Source: Cheiracanthium punctorium (Eukaryota > Arthropoda > Arachnida > Araneae > Cheiracanthiidae). Taken from it: 64,000 nt of DNA. The stretch lies in NCBI GenBank assembly GCA_038373885.1, contig JAWZYV010012385.1, positions 186,001-250,000 on the forward strand. The letters run 5' to 3'. A program made the translations under genes and the position numbers. The notes under the pieces were generated by a model. The model was given only the letters and a program-made list of their open reading frames with translations, searched no databases and was not told the DNA's origin. Below are positions 48,585-60,017 of this stretch, piece by piece (within the stretch, counting starts at the first letter, position 1; each line of letters begins with the position of its first letter).

Positions 48585-49330
48585 TAACTTTTCACTAGGT
48601 GGCGCAGCAGAACGTCGAATTCTATTCCGTTTAGCCGTTTGCTATGCGAATATCGTCCAACCAATTTCGATGAAATTTGGTACACGCGAATATTACAACA
48701 CGGAGAATATTTTTCACTATCCATTTGCTGTAACTTACCGCTAAATAGCGCTGCAACGCATCAACTTCTATACCGTTCGACCGATCGGCATAAAATTTTT
48801 TATACTTACACATTTGAGAACGAAGAATATATTCTAACTGCGTTACTTTTGATGTTACTCACCACTAGATGGCACTGCAATGCATTATTATTTTAACTCG
48901 CCACTAGATGACGCTGCAGCAGGCCAAATTTTTGACCATTCAAACGGTGGCTATGAAAATCAGAATACATAGCTATTTGAACAATGAGAATATTTTGGCG
49001 TTATCCATTTTGCTATAACTCGCCACATGACGGCGCTGTAGCAAATCATTACTTTAATTAACCACTAGATGGCCCTGCAGTGTATCACTTCTTGACTGTG
49101 CGAATGATCTCTATGAAAATAGGTGTACATAGATATTTGAACACGGGGAAGGGTTTGGCACGATCCATTTTCCTATAACTTGACACTAGATGTCGCGTCA
49201 ACACATGAACTTCAAGACTATTCAGCCGATCGTCATGAAAATTCGTATACATCGATATCTGAATGTGAAGAATATTTTTGCCGTATCCGTTTTGCTAAAA
49301 CTCGCCACTAGATTGTGCTACGCCGCATCG
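48585..49330 (+). repeat. Helitron minisatellite, about 120-bp units
   Basis: The word AACTCGCCACTAGATGGCGC, with variants, recurs at about 48585, 48731, 48853, 48894, 49014, 49056, 49173 and 49296. Full units of 117-123 bp alternate with short ones of about 41 bp. Each full unit continues with a GACCGAT-x-x-x-ATGAAATT-x-GTATAC segment and TTTTGCTATAAC. Confidence 0.8.
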
Positions 49331-49545
49331 CCTTCTGCACCGTAAAAACGATTGCCTTGAAATTCAGTATGCATGATTATTGAACACAATATAACGCGAT
49401 ATCCATTTTGCTATATCTCTTTATTACAATAAATAGTAATCACAACAAATATTAATATCAAAAAGTCCATTCATTCCCGTGCGAAGAACGGGTACTTCAG
49501 CTAGTATAAAATAAAGAAAGTGAAATAACAAACACATTGATAATA

Positions 49546-49572
49546 TTGGGTTGGCAAAAAAGTAATTGCGCT
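49546..49572 (+). other. Isolated mariner-type terminal sequence (copy 2)
   Basis: TTGGGTTGGCAAAAAAGTAA continuing TTGCG; counterpart of 24021-24047 in the other copy. No partner terminal repeat found. Confidence 0.6.
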
Positions 49573-50689
49573 TTTTACATGGAATTCAAACAAATAAATT
49601 TTCAATCATGAAACCATTCTTCACGCTTGACCGTAGCTGAGTAATATTCATGCTTGTAGTCAGAAGAGCAGAGAGCAGCCTCTCACTCCTGCCAACATTT
49701 CACCTGTCTAAGAGAACCATCAAGGGAAATACTCAATAACATTTTCAAAATTAGAAAGATTTTCAAAATCGTGAGCAGTCGTTTTGCATTTTTCCTTTAA
49801 ATCATGTGTACGAACCAAGGAACTTATGAACTCACTTGTCATTTGTACCGCTGACTAAATATTCTAATTTCTACCCTTGATATTCTTACTATAAAAAAAC
49901 TTGAAGAGAGATGGAAAAAATATTTTCCTTGAAAATAATGTTTATTTCTTTTAACTCTCTTGAGCGAAATGAATGAAAGGCGAAAAGTTCGGAACCTACA
50001 AATAGCGTTTTTCAATTTGCAGAAAGTCCCTTAAAAACGCGCAAAAAATAATTCGCAATATCTCCGAAAATTATGGTAGAAAATTGGTGAAAATTTATAT
50101 TTAGGGTAATTTGAAGGGTTTCTTTCGTTTAATATAGTCAAGATACAGTGTTGCCATTGAGAAAAACGGAGTTGATGCAGAATTAAATTTGAAGACGGCC
50201 CCTTATAAAAATTAAATTAATAGCAAATTAAAGTATGCGTTATTTGTAAACGAATGGTGTATTTAACTTTCCTGTATGGCGAACGACGGCGAAATAAAGA
50301 GCAAGTGGGACATTTTTTTTCCGCAGCTGTACATTTATATAATATTTGATTTGATAAATAAAATATACATGCTTTTATAGTATTTGCTATTATTAGCTGA
50401 AGCTGGTCCGCTTAACGTTTTTGAATTTCTGACGGACCGCGGACATAAAAAGGTTGTGAAAAATCGGTCTAAAGAGTAAAATAATTGCAGAGTCACCTGT
50501 TCAAGATGCTGAATAGGCATGTACGTGTGATTTGTTTTACGAAGATATGGTACTAATGTCTACCAGAAGGACTTGCATGAGAAACTATTTATCATTAGCA
50601 CACATGATGTAACGAAATATGAGGACTATGCAATATATTGCTTTAAAAAAATTCACCATTGTGTATATACTCGTTAAAGACAGACTACA

Positions 50690-50755
50690 GTATGCATATA
50701 TCTGGGTTCGAACCAACATCTTATCGATTAGAAGGCCACATCACCTCTGCTTCAT
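50690..50755 (-). other. tRNA-like remnant
   Basis: On the minus strand GTGGCCTTCTAATCGATAAG is followed by TTGGTTCGAACCC, a perfect B-box word. It does not complete a cloverleaf and lacks a SINE tail. Probably a decayed SINE head. Confidence 0.3.
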
Positions 50756-51800
50756 AAATTCTTCTTAAAAATTCAATCTTTACTTTGTCTAGTCTCCAAA
50801 AGATACAGCTGTATTCTGCTATTTTGTTTTCAGAATAATTATCTACCGTAAAAAATTATATTGCTATTAACCTTGCTTAACAATAGATATTTTTTCTATG
50901 GATAGTGATTTATATTTTCTCCTTTGAAATATTTTACACTGATATACTGATAATACATTTTTTTACAGACGGCAGTTACAATGGCGGCAAAATCTGTACA
51001 TCAGTGTTCAGCAAATATATATTTTCTTAAAACAAATACATTTATTTTACTAACTTTTTTATTTCTTATGCATACTTTTTTTAGTGTATTCATTAAAATT
51101 TTTCAATAAGGATCACAATATTATTTTCTTTGCATATTATAACGTCATAATTATTTAGAGACAATGCATAAATTTTCTTTTAAATACTTAGTTAATTGTC
51201 TTTACGTTGATGTAAACTTCATTTTTCACGGGAATTGCTCTTTGCGTTCCTTTATTGATTTTCACATTCATATAAAATCATTTTTGTTTATTTTTTTCAT
51301 TTTATACAGGATACTTTTAATTTATATCACAATCCATATTATTATAAGCATGATTCCATAAACGAAGTGATTTGTTTTATACTTTATTGGAGTAGATGCA
51401 CAAAAGCTTTTTTTTTCTTTTTTTCAAACATAAAATTAGTAAAGTATAATGATGTACTTTCTCCACAAATTGAAAAATTGCACATTTTTAATAATAAACA
51501 CTATAAAAATTTTCATGAGTTATTGTTTTAAGGATTTGGAAAATAAATGAAAGAAATACATTATTTCATGTAATAAGTATTACATGAACATTATTTCATG
51601 TTACACTTGTTCGATATTCAAATGTTTTTATGTTTCGAGTAAAGCTGATGATTGAAATACGATTTTTGTAATTCTTATAGTAGGCCTCGCACTAAAGTGA
51701 GTGTTTGCATACTTACTATTACTTTATTTAAAAAAAAAACAAAAAAAAACAGGATTTTTGAAAAGTTTTTGAGCACCTTCACTTAAACATCTACGCTTTC
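50756..51800. other. AT-rich stretch, nothing recognised
   Basis: No supported gene. A 10-bp-stem hairpin (TTCATGTAAT/ATTACATGAA) with a direct echo of CATTATTTCATGT lies at about 51565-51600. Confidence 0.45.
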
Positions 51801-51802
51801 AT

Positions 51803-52105
51803 TAATTAATATTTTTTGTCAAGTCATACAACATTTTAAAACAATTAAAACTATATAACCCTATTTCAAAGCTTCAGAAAATCCTAGTCTTCATTTGGCC
51901 TGATGTCTTTACGCGACTGTCATTTTACCGGCTTGATCTTGGCAAGCGCAATCCATTCAAGCCCGAAAGCAGTCCGTTTGGAGAGGTAATCGTGAGACCG
52001 AGTGACGATGGTTTACCGTTCGCTTTTGAACGATTTACCGGGCGTTTTCCGACGACTTTTTTGCATACCATGATTCATCAAAAGAAAAACCTATTGTTTT
52101 AGGCA
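51803..52105 (+). other. GC-richer open stretch, possible exon or element fragment
   Basis: About 51885-52070 is visibly GC-richer than its surroundings. One frame is open for roughly 100 codons from a stop near 51803 and includes FIWPDVFTRLSFYRLDLG and VIVRPSDDGLPFAFERF. There is no starting ATG. CTTCAG upstream (about 51877) and GAG|GTAATC (about 51987) could serve as splice sites. I do not recognise the protein. It could be a host exon, a transposon fragment or chance. Confidence 0.2.
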
Positions 52106-53107
52106 TATCCTCAATGAGCTAGTTCTCCAACGTATTTAATCAAGATCATTTGCATTTCCTCACTTATTTATGCAGAAAACTACATTTTAAAAATATAGTA
52201 TTAACATCAAATTATTATATAAACGGGCTTTTATTCTAAAATTTCAAATTAAATTATAGTTACGTTTAATAAAATATTTTTTGTAATCATTAACACCCAT
52301 CAGTGCCTAAATACAGGCATGTTATGCTACTCTATTTAACTCATTTTATTTTTTCCTTACGTTTTGTAGCCTTCATGGGATATCAAGCTCAGTGATTCCT
52401 ATTTACTAAGAAATAGATGTATATAGATATAGTCGTGCATGAAATCTCATTAAAATTTTTTGATTAGAGTAAGCTTCATAAACCAGATGTGTAATATATT
52501 TCTGCATCTGTGCGCTGAATTTTGTGATGAACATGACTGATCATTATGTAGGGTCGAATGGTAATGAATGGACCACTAGTAGTATCTGAAAAAAGTATTT
52601 ACATTAAATGGTTTTTATTGGTCACATTTGAAGACAGAAGTAATTATCTTAAGAAACACAATAAACCTCCCTTTCTCACCAGGGAGAGGGTGGTGATCCA
52701 TAAAAATCTTCTTGAAAAGTAATTCCTTTTTCTCTAAAATAGCTGATACTTATAAATTATTTATTATTTCACGATAACTATATTATTAGTTCTTTGTACA
52801 CCCTTTTACTAATATTAAGAAGTATTCAGATTGCGTTTCACCATAATTAGTCACAAAATTTTAATTATGTTTCGAAAGCATATGTGGGCCTGAATGGGCC
52901 ACATGTCATGGTAATGAATGGGTCATTTTTGCCGTTACCGTGAACATGTATTTAGATAATTTCTTTTCTGGTTTTAATGTCTTAAAGATGTGAAATTATT
53001 TACTAGCTCTTGTAGATTTTTTATAATTATTTAAAAGTAAATGGAGATAAATTAAGCAAACAGCATTATTTTTTGCAAAAATACAAAGTTTAAAGACAGT
53101 TATTTTT
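52106..53107. other. AT-rich stretch, nothing recognised
   Basis: GGTAATGAATGG occurs twice (about 52559 and 52909) beside partly similar flanks; no element defined. Confidence 0.4.
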
Positions 53108-53372
53108 AGTGGCGCACACAAGGAAGAGACCCATGGGGTCTGGACCCCTCCCAAAACAGTTATCATTTCGCTTCGTTAAATCATGTAATTTTTGACTTTT
53201 AATTATGTTAGAAGACTCATAAAATTCTTATTTTTAGCAGTTAAGATAACTAAATAAAAGCACAGTAAAATGGGACACGATTAAAAAAAATAATTTTATC
53301 AGGTGGATGGTGTGAAATCTTTATGAGCTGGAGCGGTACCGACTCCAAGTGAAAGTTCTGTGTGCGACACTC
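53108..53372. mobile_element. Candidate hAT-type MITE
   Basis: The left end AGTGGCGCACACAAGGAA and the right end (reverse complement AGTGTCGCACACAGAACT) share about 13 of 18 bases. The left continues into ACCCATGGGGTCTGGACCCC, typical of (C)AGTGGCG-type hAT ends. The flanks GTTATTTT and GTTGCTTT could be a decayed 8-bp target duplication (6 of 8). Weak evidence overall. Confidence 0.35.
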
Positions 53373-53823
53373 GTTGCTTTTATAGAACATATAATTAATA
53401 CTTTTTTATGTTACCAAATAGTTGAGGCAAACATCATGTAATTTCGAGTCCATGAAAATAATTAGGGAAAATTACAAAAATGGCCCCCTTCATTATCATT
53501 TATCCCTACATAATTGACGATCTATAAATTTAAAAATATATGATATTTTGTGCGTATTCTTAAACAAATTCAAAATATTGTCGTTTATTTTAAACACCAT
53601 TAATGCATTTAATAGCTAAAATACAATAGAATTTATATTTAACAAACAAAAAAAAACTATAATTTTTCACACTGGGAAATTTTCACAAATAATACAATTC
53701 ATATAAATACTGTATTTTTCTCTCAAAGTGACAGTACTTCTTGAAACTTTTGAGTTCTACTCAAGACCCAGTGATGAATACAATTTTACTTTCAGTTTAG
53801 AACAGGTTTCAGGGTGTACAAAC
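53373..53823. other. AT-rich stretch, nothing recognised
   Basis: No supported gene or element. Confidence 0.45.
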
Positions 53824-53871
53824 TGTTTCTTTACTTAAAGAAAACTTACATTTGCTTTAAGTAAAGAAACA
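53824..53871. repeat. Perfect inverted repeat, 17-bp arms, 14-nt loop
   Basis: TGTTTCTTTACTTAAAG (53824-53840) pairs exactly with 53855-53871. It lies about 130 bp before the Tc1 element. Confidence 0.85.
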
Positions 53872-53997
53872 CAAAAATATTTTAGTTAGCTTGCATGAGA
53901 TGCGAATTCATTTTACTCATTTGAACTTTCCGAAATGAAACTGAAGAACACATAACTTGCATTTAAGAGGAAGAAATATAGGAAATAGGAAAAAATA

Positions 53998-55488
53998 CAC
54001 TCATGTCCATAAATTAAGGATAATGAAGTTCAGGCAAAGATAGAGAAAGAAGCAAAACAAATTTGACTTATTTGTAAAGTCTATTTATTAAACAAAAGGT
54101 AAAGAGCAAAAAAGATGCTATATGTTTGACATAATTAATAAAAATTGCAAGTTTTACTCCCTTGACCAAATTAAAAAAAACCTATTTACAAAAAACAGTA
54201 TAACATGGTTAGTAAGATGGTTAATACGGAGTATGTCTCCCGGACGATGCAATACAGGCCTGACAACGCCTAGGCATGCTGAGTATCAAATGATCAATCT
54301 GATCTTGGGGAATATTACACCACTCATCAAGCAATGCCCTCCGAAGTTCCGGTAGACAGGTGGGAGGGGGTTGACGGGCTAAAATTCGTCGGCCAAGCAT
54401 ATCCCACACATGCTCTATTGGATTCAAGTCCGGTGAGTATGCTGGCCAATGCATACGGGTGATATCCTCCGATTGAAGGCATTCGTCTACAATGTTTGCA
54501 CGGTGAGGACGGGCGTTGTCATCCATAAACACAATTTCAGCACCGATGGCGCCCCGAAACAAACGTACATGATGTTCCAGAATGACATCCCGATAGATGT
54601 GGCCTGTCATCGTTACACTCTGAACATACAGGTCAGTTCTGGAACCAAGAATAATTCCTCCCCAAACGAGCCATCCTGCACCACCGTAACGGTGTTTTTC
54701 AATGGTGTTCTCTTGGTGGTAACGGGTACCTGGCGCTCTCCAGATGAATGTCCGGCGAGAATCAGACTCCAAACTAAACCCGGACTCGTCGGAAAACATC
54801 ACATAAGACCACTGTTGCGGCGTCCACAATGCATGCTCTCTACTCCAGGTTAATCGCAGGCGACAGTGAGTTGCGGTAAGTGGAACACATCTGACAGGCC
54901 TACGAGCATATAGACCAATGTGCCCTAAGAGTCTGTACACGGTCTGCCTTGAAACTGTCGTACCGGTAGCTGAAGAGAGCTGACGAGACAGATCTGATGC
55001 TGTACTCCGTCTGTTTCTTTTGGCAGTAACTGCCAAATAGCGGTCCTCATTTGGCGTTGTAACTCGGGGGCGACCTGTGCTGTAACGTCTACTCACATTA
55101 CCATCATCTTGGAATCGTTGCCAAAGCCTGGAGATGACACTCTGGGCGATTCCAAGTTCCTCGGATACTCCCACCTGGGTACGTCCACATTCCAGTCGTC
55201 CGATAATTCTGCCACGTAAAACATCATCCAAATGCCTCCTTTGTGCCATAACTATGCGGTTTTTGCACTGAAAGGCTTTCACAGCGCTTGTGAACAATTT
55301 TACTTCTTTGCCACCATTCCTTATATACCCCTCTCTTACACTCTCGTCATTGTGACGTACCATCCACGCCATCTGTAATTTGCATATTCTTCTTCAAGAT
55401 GTGTGTGATCATTCCACAGGTGAAATTTTTATTTTAGAGATCAATTTCTGTGTGATTCTGAATTATCCTTAATTTATGGACATGAGTG
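53998..55488 (-). mobile_element. Complete Tc1-like transposon
   Basis: Identical 27-bp terminal inverted repeats (53998-54024 and 55462-55488, beginning CACTCATGTCCATAAATTAA) are flanked by TA on both sides (53996-53997, 55489-55490). Length is 1491 bp. One uninterrupted transposase gene fills most of it on the minus strand, with a 212-bp leader and a 196-bp trailer. Perfect ends and an undamaged reading frame indicate recent insertion, in contrast to every other element here. Confidence 0.95.
54221..55249 (-). CDS. Tc1-like DD34E transposase, apparently intact
   Basis: A 342-residue protein that would cut and rejoin the element ends at TA sites. I chose the ATG at 55249 (MAQRRHLDDVLRGRIIGRL); an in-frame ATG 41 codons upstream would add sequence unlike the family. 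Residues 3-50 form the first helix-turn-helix (ELGIAQSVISRLWQRF). A GRPR AT-hook-like linker at 59-62 follows, then a second helix-turn-helix at about 65-112 (SRQTVYRLLG). The catalytic triad is D154 in FSDESGF, D244 in MDDNARPH and E279 in SPDLNPIEHVWD. D244 and E279 are 34 residues apart, the DD34E spacing of Tc1. The glycine-rich VWGGI block is present. Length is typical for the family. It is the only gene in the element; expression would depend on a promoter in the leader or nearby. No stop or frameshift is seen. Activity is inferred, not shown. Confidence 0.95.
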   Translation of the reverse strand: MAQRRHLDDVLRGRIIGRLECGRTQVGVSEELGIAQSVISRLWQRFQDDGNVSRRYSTGRPRVTTPNEDRYLAVTAKRNRRSTASDLSRQLSSATGTTVSRQTVYRLLGHIGLYARRPVRCVPLTATHCRLRLTWSREHALWTPQQWSYVMFSDESGFSLESDSRRTFIWRAPGTRYHQENTIEKHRYGGAGWLVWGGIILGSRTDLYVQSVTMTGHIYRDVILEHHVRLFRGAIGAEIVFMDDNARPHRANIVDECLQSEDITRMHWPAYSPDLNPIEHVWDMLGRRILARQPPPTCLPELRRALLDEWCNIPQDQIDHLILSMPRRCQACIASSGRHTPY

Positions 55489-55490
55489 TA

Positions 55491-57169
55491 TATTACCTGC
55501 ATTCAGAACACTGGGTGGATGGCGATGATATGGATGTAGAATTTATCAATTCAGAACGGGAATGTTAGGCAGGCTGATTCCTGTGTTTCGACGACGGCTC
55601 AAGTGTCTGGCTGAACCTCGGGATGATCATGTGCTAACAAATATCCGGTTTCTGGCTTCTGATAGGGCTTTAACCAATGCTCCAAATCACGTACTTCGAA
55701 GTGTACTTCTCTACAACGTTTTGGGGATCTTGGAATAGAACTGCAGAACATGCGCCAATAAAATAATAATCGGCTAACTTTTCACTGACTGTTCTTTCTG
55801 CTTGGGTTGTATAAGTTTGAATATGCCGATATTAAAACATTGAATATCAGTAAGTATTTGCAAGCTATAAGGCAAATAAACCTGAGACGTCAGATATTTA
55901 CGGGGAAACTACGCTACATGCAAATAAAGACGACACCTACCCAGTTATGTCGATTGGTATAGTAAGTTCAAGATTTTGGAATATAATGAAGTCCAGAATT
56001 TATTTTAGTACTGATAGTTTCAATTTTTCATATGCGTGTGGAATGTGCTCTACATTATTCAAGAAAACTGTGAAACTATCTTTATGAATACAAATACTTT
56101 AAATTATACCACTCGCATTCCAAATAAATTTACCTACTGGTTTATGTTTATGAACATACTTTGAAATTTTAGTCTCATGTTAGTAGTAAACTAAAGCTTA
56201 TCTGCATTAATTTAACAATGTGTTACGTGTTCGAAAATAAACATAATCAAATATATCCAGTTATAAAAGGAATACGGATACATAACATTCTAAATTTTCG
56301 TACACGAACTCTACTGATCAACTCTTTTTTTGAAAAATCAATAAGTACATGCACCAGGTTGAATTTTTATTCAGCACGTGTAATTCCAATTAAGGATGAA
56401 AAGGAAGATAATTTTGTTAAACTCTACTCGACTACGTGGTTTGAAAGTGTATTATCTGAAAGTGTTGAGATCCGGAGCGAATGTGCAGACTTTTTATTAA
56501 TAATACTGTTTTCCTTTAGGAATATAAAGCGAAAGAATGACATTTTAAGGTGTTAATTTTATTTGTTCATACTTCTTTTAAACAGCTAAATAAAATAATT
56601 TGTGTACTTCTCTTTCTGAATAAATAGAACGTGAATGAGGTTCGAAGAATAAATAAAAGGAAAGGAATGCTAATTGATTCTAGAAATACGAGGGTTAATG
56701 TTTTGACTTCTATTTAGGTGTTTTCTTTTTTCGGCAACTACATGAAATTTCTAAATTTGGAAATAATTAATGCATCACGGCTTGTTAATTTATTTACGTG
56801 AAAGCTATTTATAAAAACACTCAGTTTTGTTTCACTGAGATTTGTTAAGATTTAGTTAATTGGTATTTTCAGAGAATAACTTCTTTGAAACATTACAGAG
56901 GTGTTTTAATTTCATAGAATTGCCTGATTGTTTATGTAATGTAACAAAAGACGAAATTCTATTTAGTTTAAGATTACGCTTTTATACTTTTTCCCTTGTT
57001 TAATTACATATTCGTGAATTCTTATGTTTTCCGTCATTTTTTGATATTATATTTTTTTATTCGGTTGGTAATATTTGAAATAAAACGTGATCAGTATTCA
57101 ATTAGTTACTAAAGTTACGTTAAAAATTACCGGTTAAAACAGTGCTTTATTTACAATATTACTATTTTT
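55491..57169. other. AT-rich stretch, nothing firmly recognised
   Basis: A GC-richer segment at about 55505-55740 directly follows the Tc1 element. A 112-codon ATG frame at 56218-56556 has no recognisable motif, and roughly one frame of this length is expected by chance in a window of this size and composition. Confidence 0.4.
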
Positions 57170-57293
57170 ACTTTCCGAACATGTACCATGTAAGGAAAGT
57201 ATTGTAATCATGAAAAAATTTGACTTCGAGATTTTGGTGTTTTTACACGTTTTGAGGGCTTCTGAATCCATTTATGCTATTTTTACGAGATGT

Positions 57294-57428
<135 letters not shown>

Positions 57429-57460
57429 AGTGAACACGATAGCTCCTAAACGGAGCATTC

Positions 57461-58161
57461 GATTGAGCTCAAATTGGATATATATGTCATAAACCACCGT
57501 CGCAAGACCGGTATTTATTTTGGTGTGTATAGGACTTATAGTTTTTCTACAGGGCTACGACAAAGATTTCTCTTACATTATGGCCTATGGGAGGAAATTC
57601 TTGAAAATGCGCTAGCGTTTAAACGGTATATTTGATTGAGCTCAAATTAGGTATATATGTTATAAACGGCTATCTTAAGACCGATATTAATTTGGATGTG
57701 TATAGGACTTATAGTTTTTCCACAGGGATACGACAAAGATTTCTTTTACATTATGGGCTATCGGAGAAAATTCTTGAAAGTGCGTTAGCGTTTAAAACGG
57801 TACCTTCGATTGAGCTGAAATTGAGTATATATGTTATAAATCACCATCTTAAGACCGGTATTGATTTTGGTGTGTATAGGACTTATAGTTCTCCTACAGG
57901 ACTACTACAAAGATTTCTTTTACATTATGGCCTATCGGGCAAAATTCTTGAAAGTGCGCTAGCCTTTAAACGGTACCTTCGATTGAGCTCAAATTGGGTA
58001 TATATGTTATAAATCACCATCTTAAGAACGGTATTGATTTTAGTGTGTATAAGACTTATAGTTTTTCTACAGGGCTACGACAAAAATGTCTTTTATATTA
58101 TGGCATAATGGCATATGGGGACAAATTCTTGAAAGTGCGCAAGCGTTTAAACGGTGCATTC
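57461..58161 (+). repeat. Tandem array of 173-bp units, copy A
   Basis: GATTGAGCTCAAATT starts units at 57461, 57634, 57808 and 57981, with a degenerate start at 58162 (periods 173, 174, 173, 181). The last period is lengthened by a small internal duplication (GGCATAATGGCATATGG). Each unit holds AAGACCGGTATT, GTGTATAGGACTTATAG, CTACAGGGCTACGACAAAG and GCGCTAGCGTTTAAACGG. Confidence 0.92.
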
Positions 58162-58282
58162 GATTGAGTTTCAATTTGGTATATATGTTTGAATTATTCA
58201 TCGATTAAAATTTATTTAAACGCTTGGTAATGATCTTAATCATAAGTGTTCGGAAAGTCGAGTGGAGTCACTCCAGATTTTT

Positions 58283-59296
58283 TATATCAGTAACAATAAA
58301 ATAAAAAATTTACATACTTTGAAGCTTAGTCACAGTAAACTCATACAAGGAAATAACATGTATTTGCTTGGTGTACAGTTTTCATTCATTCCTGAAAAGT
58401 TGTGGACTTAAGTGGCTTTCTGAACGGAACTGGGAGAATAAAATAGAGTTTAACTTCATCAACGTTTATTTCCCAAAAACAACATAAAATTGTTGTGTGC
58501 TTTTATTTTTCTTCTTTCATAATCAGTGAATGATATTGAACATTCGTGGATTTTCATGGATCTAAATGACAGGGAGTTATTTCCTTTTTCTACTGAATCA
58601 TAAAACTGAATTTTCAACAGTATGGAAATTATTTTAGGGGAATAAAACTAACATGGAATGGTTCGTCATATACAAAGCTATTTATTTATAAGTGAAAAAA
58701 ATAACTTTAACACAGGAGATAATTTTATTAAAACAAAGCCAAAAAGAGCATGGTCGCTCATGTGGCTGTTTGTAAGAGGTGCCAAGTCAGGGGTCCTGCC
58801 CCAGAACGATACCGTATTTTAGTGTTGAACCACATTTACGTTATACTAGTACGTCAATTATTACGGTAATATATTTTTTTCTGGAGATCTAAGAGGAACC
58901 CATGGTCCTACTCTGCCCATGGGTATGGACGAACATGAAAAACAGCAAAATTTATAAATGTTAAACAATTTTCAAAATTTATCTTATTTCCCAACATCAA
59001 ATAAAAAGGGTCTACATGATGATAATCTTCATCACTTTCATGGGAGACAGTATCCCCCCAAAAGGCGTTATCAAAAAATGATCGATATTCATCGTGGATG
59101 TGTGGAATTATTTTTCAGATATCTTGAATCTCATTAAAGTTTGGGTCTTAAATTGATCATCGAAAATGAAAGAATATTTTCATTTTTTAAACCAATTGTG
59201 TTCAGTCTAAAAATGGCTACTTCAGTTTAAAATACATGAATGTGAAATTATTCCATTTTCTTTTCACCGGATAGATTAGTGGTCTATATAATATTT
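58283..59296. other. AT-rich spacer between two copies of the 173-bp-repeat family
   Basis: No gene recognised. A short hairpin (ACCCATGG ... CCATGGGT) lies at about 58898-58923. Confidence 0.45.
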
Positions 59297-59416
59297 ACTT
59301 TCCGAACATGTACCTTGTAAGGAAAGTATTGTAATCATGAAAAAATTCGAATTCGAGATTTTGGTGTATTTACACGTTTTGAGGTCTTCTGAATTCATTT
59401 ATGCTATTTTTACGAG

Positions 59417-59417
<1 letters not shown>

Positions 59418-59462
<45 letters not shown>
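59418..59462 (+). repeat. (GT)n microsatellite within copy B
   Basis: About 22 GT units at the position equivalent to the tract in copy A. Confidence 0.9.
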
Positions 59463-59467
<5 letters not shown>

Positions 59468-59499
59468 AGTGAACACGATAGCTCCTGAACGGGGCATGC

Positions 59500-60017
59500 G
59501 ATTGAGCTTAAATTGGGTATATATGTTATAAACCACCGTCCCAAGACCGGTATTGATTTTGGTGTGTATAGGACTTATAGTTTTTCTACAGGGCTACGAC
59601 AAAGATTTCTTTTACATTATGGCCTATGGGGGGGAATTCTGGAAAGTGCGCTAGCGTTTAAACGGTACTGTCGATTGAGCTCAAATTGGGTATACATGTT
59701 ATGAACCCCCGTCGCAAGACCTGTATTGATTTTGGTGTGTATAGGACTTATAGTTTTTCTACAGGGCTACGACAAAGATTTCTTTTACATTATGGCCTAT
59801 GGGGGAAATTCTGGAAAGTGCGCTAGCGTTTAAACGGTACATTCGATTGAGCTCAAATTGGGTATACATGTTATGAACCCCCGTCGCAAGACCTGTATTG
59901 ATTTTGATATGTATAAGACTTATAGTTTTTTTACAGGGCTACGACAAAGATTTCTTTTACATTATGGCCTATGGGGAGAAATTCTTGAAAGTGCGCTAGC
60001 GTTTAAACGGTACATTC
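59500..60017 (+). repeat. Tandem array of 173-bp units, copy B
   Basis: Unit starts at 59500, 59673 and 59845, with the degenerate last start at 60018 (periods 173, 172, 173). Units are more alike within this array than to units of copy A, for example CATGTTATGAACCCCCGTCG in two adjacent units. Confidence 0.9.

Larger units (their letters stand above)
46293..49504 (+). mobile_element. Non-autonomous Helitron
   Basis: The 5' end TCTTATAAATAAAAATGAAA follows an A. The 3' end is CTAG (49501-49504) followed by T, with a GC-rich hairpin (CCCGT-GCGAAGA-ACGGG, 49476-49492) 8 bp upstream. TC...CTAG ends, the hairpin and A|T insertion without target duplication define Helitrons. The related uninterrupted copy at 23238-25155 shows the joined flanks, confirming both ends. 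There is no Rep/helicase coding sequence. Internal parts are a GTTT array, a duplicated 5' region (second start at 47400) and a 3' minisatellite (48585-49330). Confidence 0.92.
45215..50329 (-). mobile_element. 1.9-kb Tc1/mariner-superfamily element, copy 2, split by a Helitron
   Basis: The ends CAGCTGCGGAAAAA are flanked by TA (45213-45214, 50330-50331). Internal order is the inverse of copy 1 at 23238-25155. The 5115-bp span contains a 3212-bp Helitron; the remaining 1903 bp is the same size as copy 1. It carries the same Tc1-like helix-turn-helix relic and the same isolated mariner end. Confidence 0.85.

Noticed and set aside
54449..54853. 134-codon frame on the plus strand
   Set aside because: It is the antisense shadow of the intact Tc1 transposase.
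56218..56556. 112-codon ATG frame
   Set aside because: No motif recognised; about one frame of this length is expected by chance in 64 kb at this base composition.
57461..58161. Regular repeats considered as a CRISPR array
   Set aside because: The 173-bp units are contiguous without unique spacers, inside a eukaryotic mobile element.
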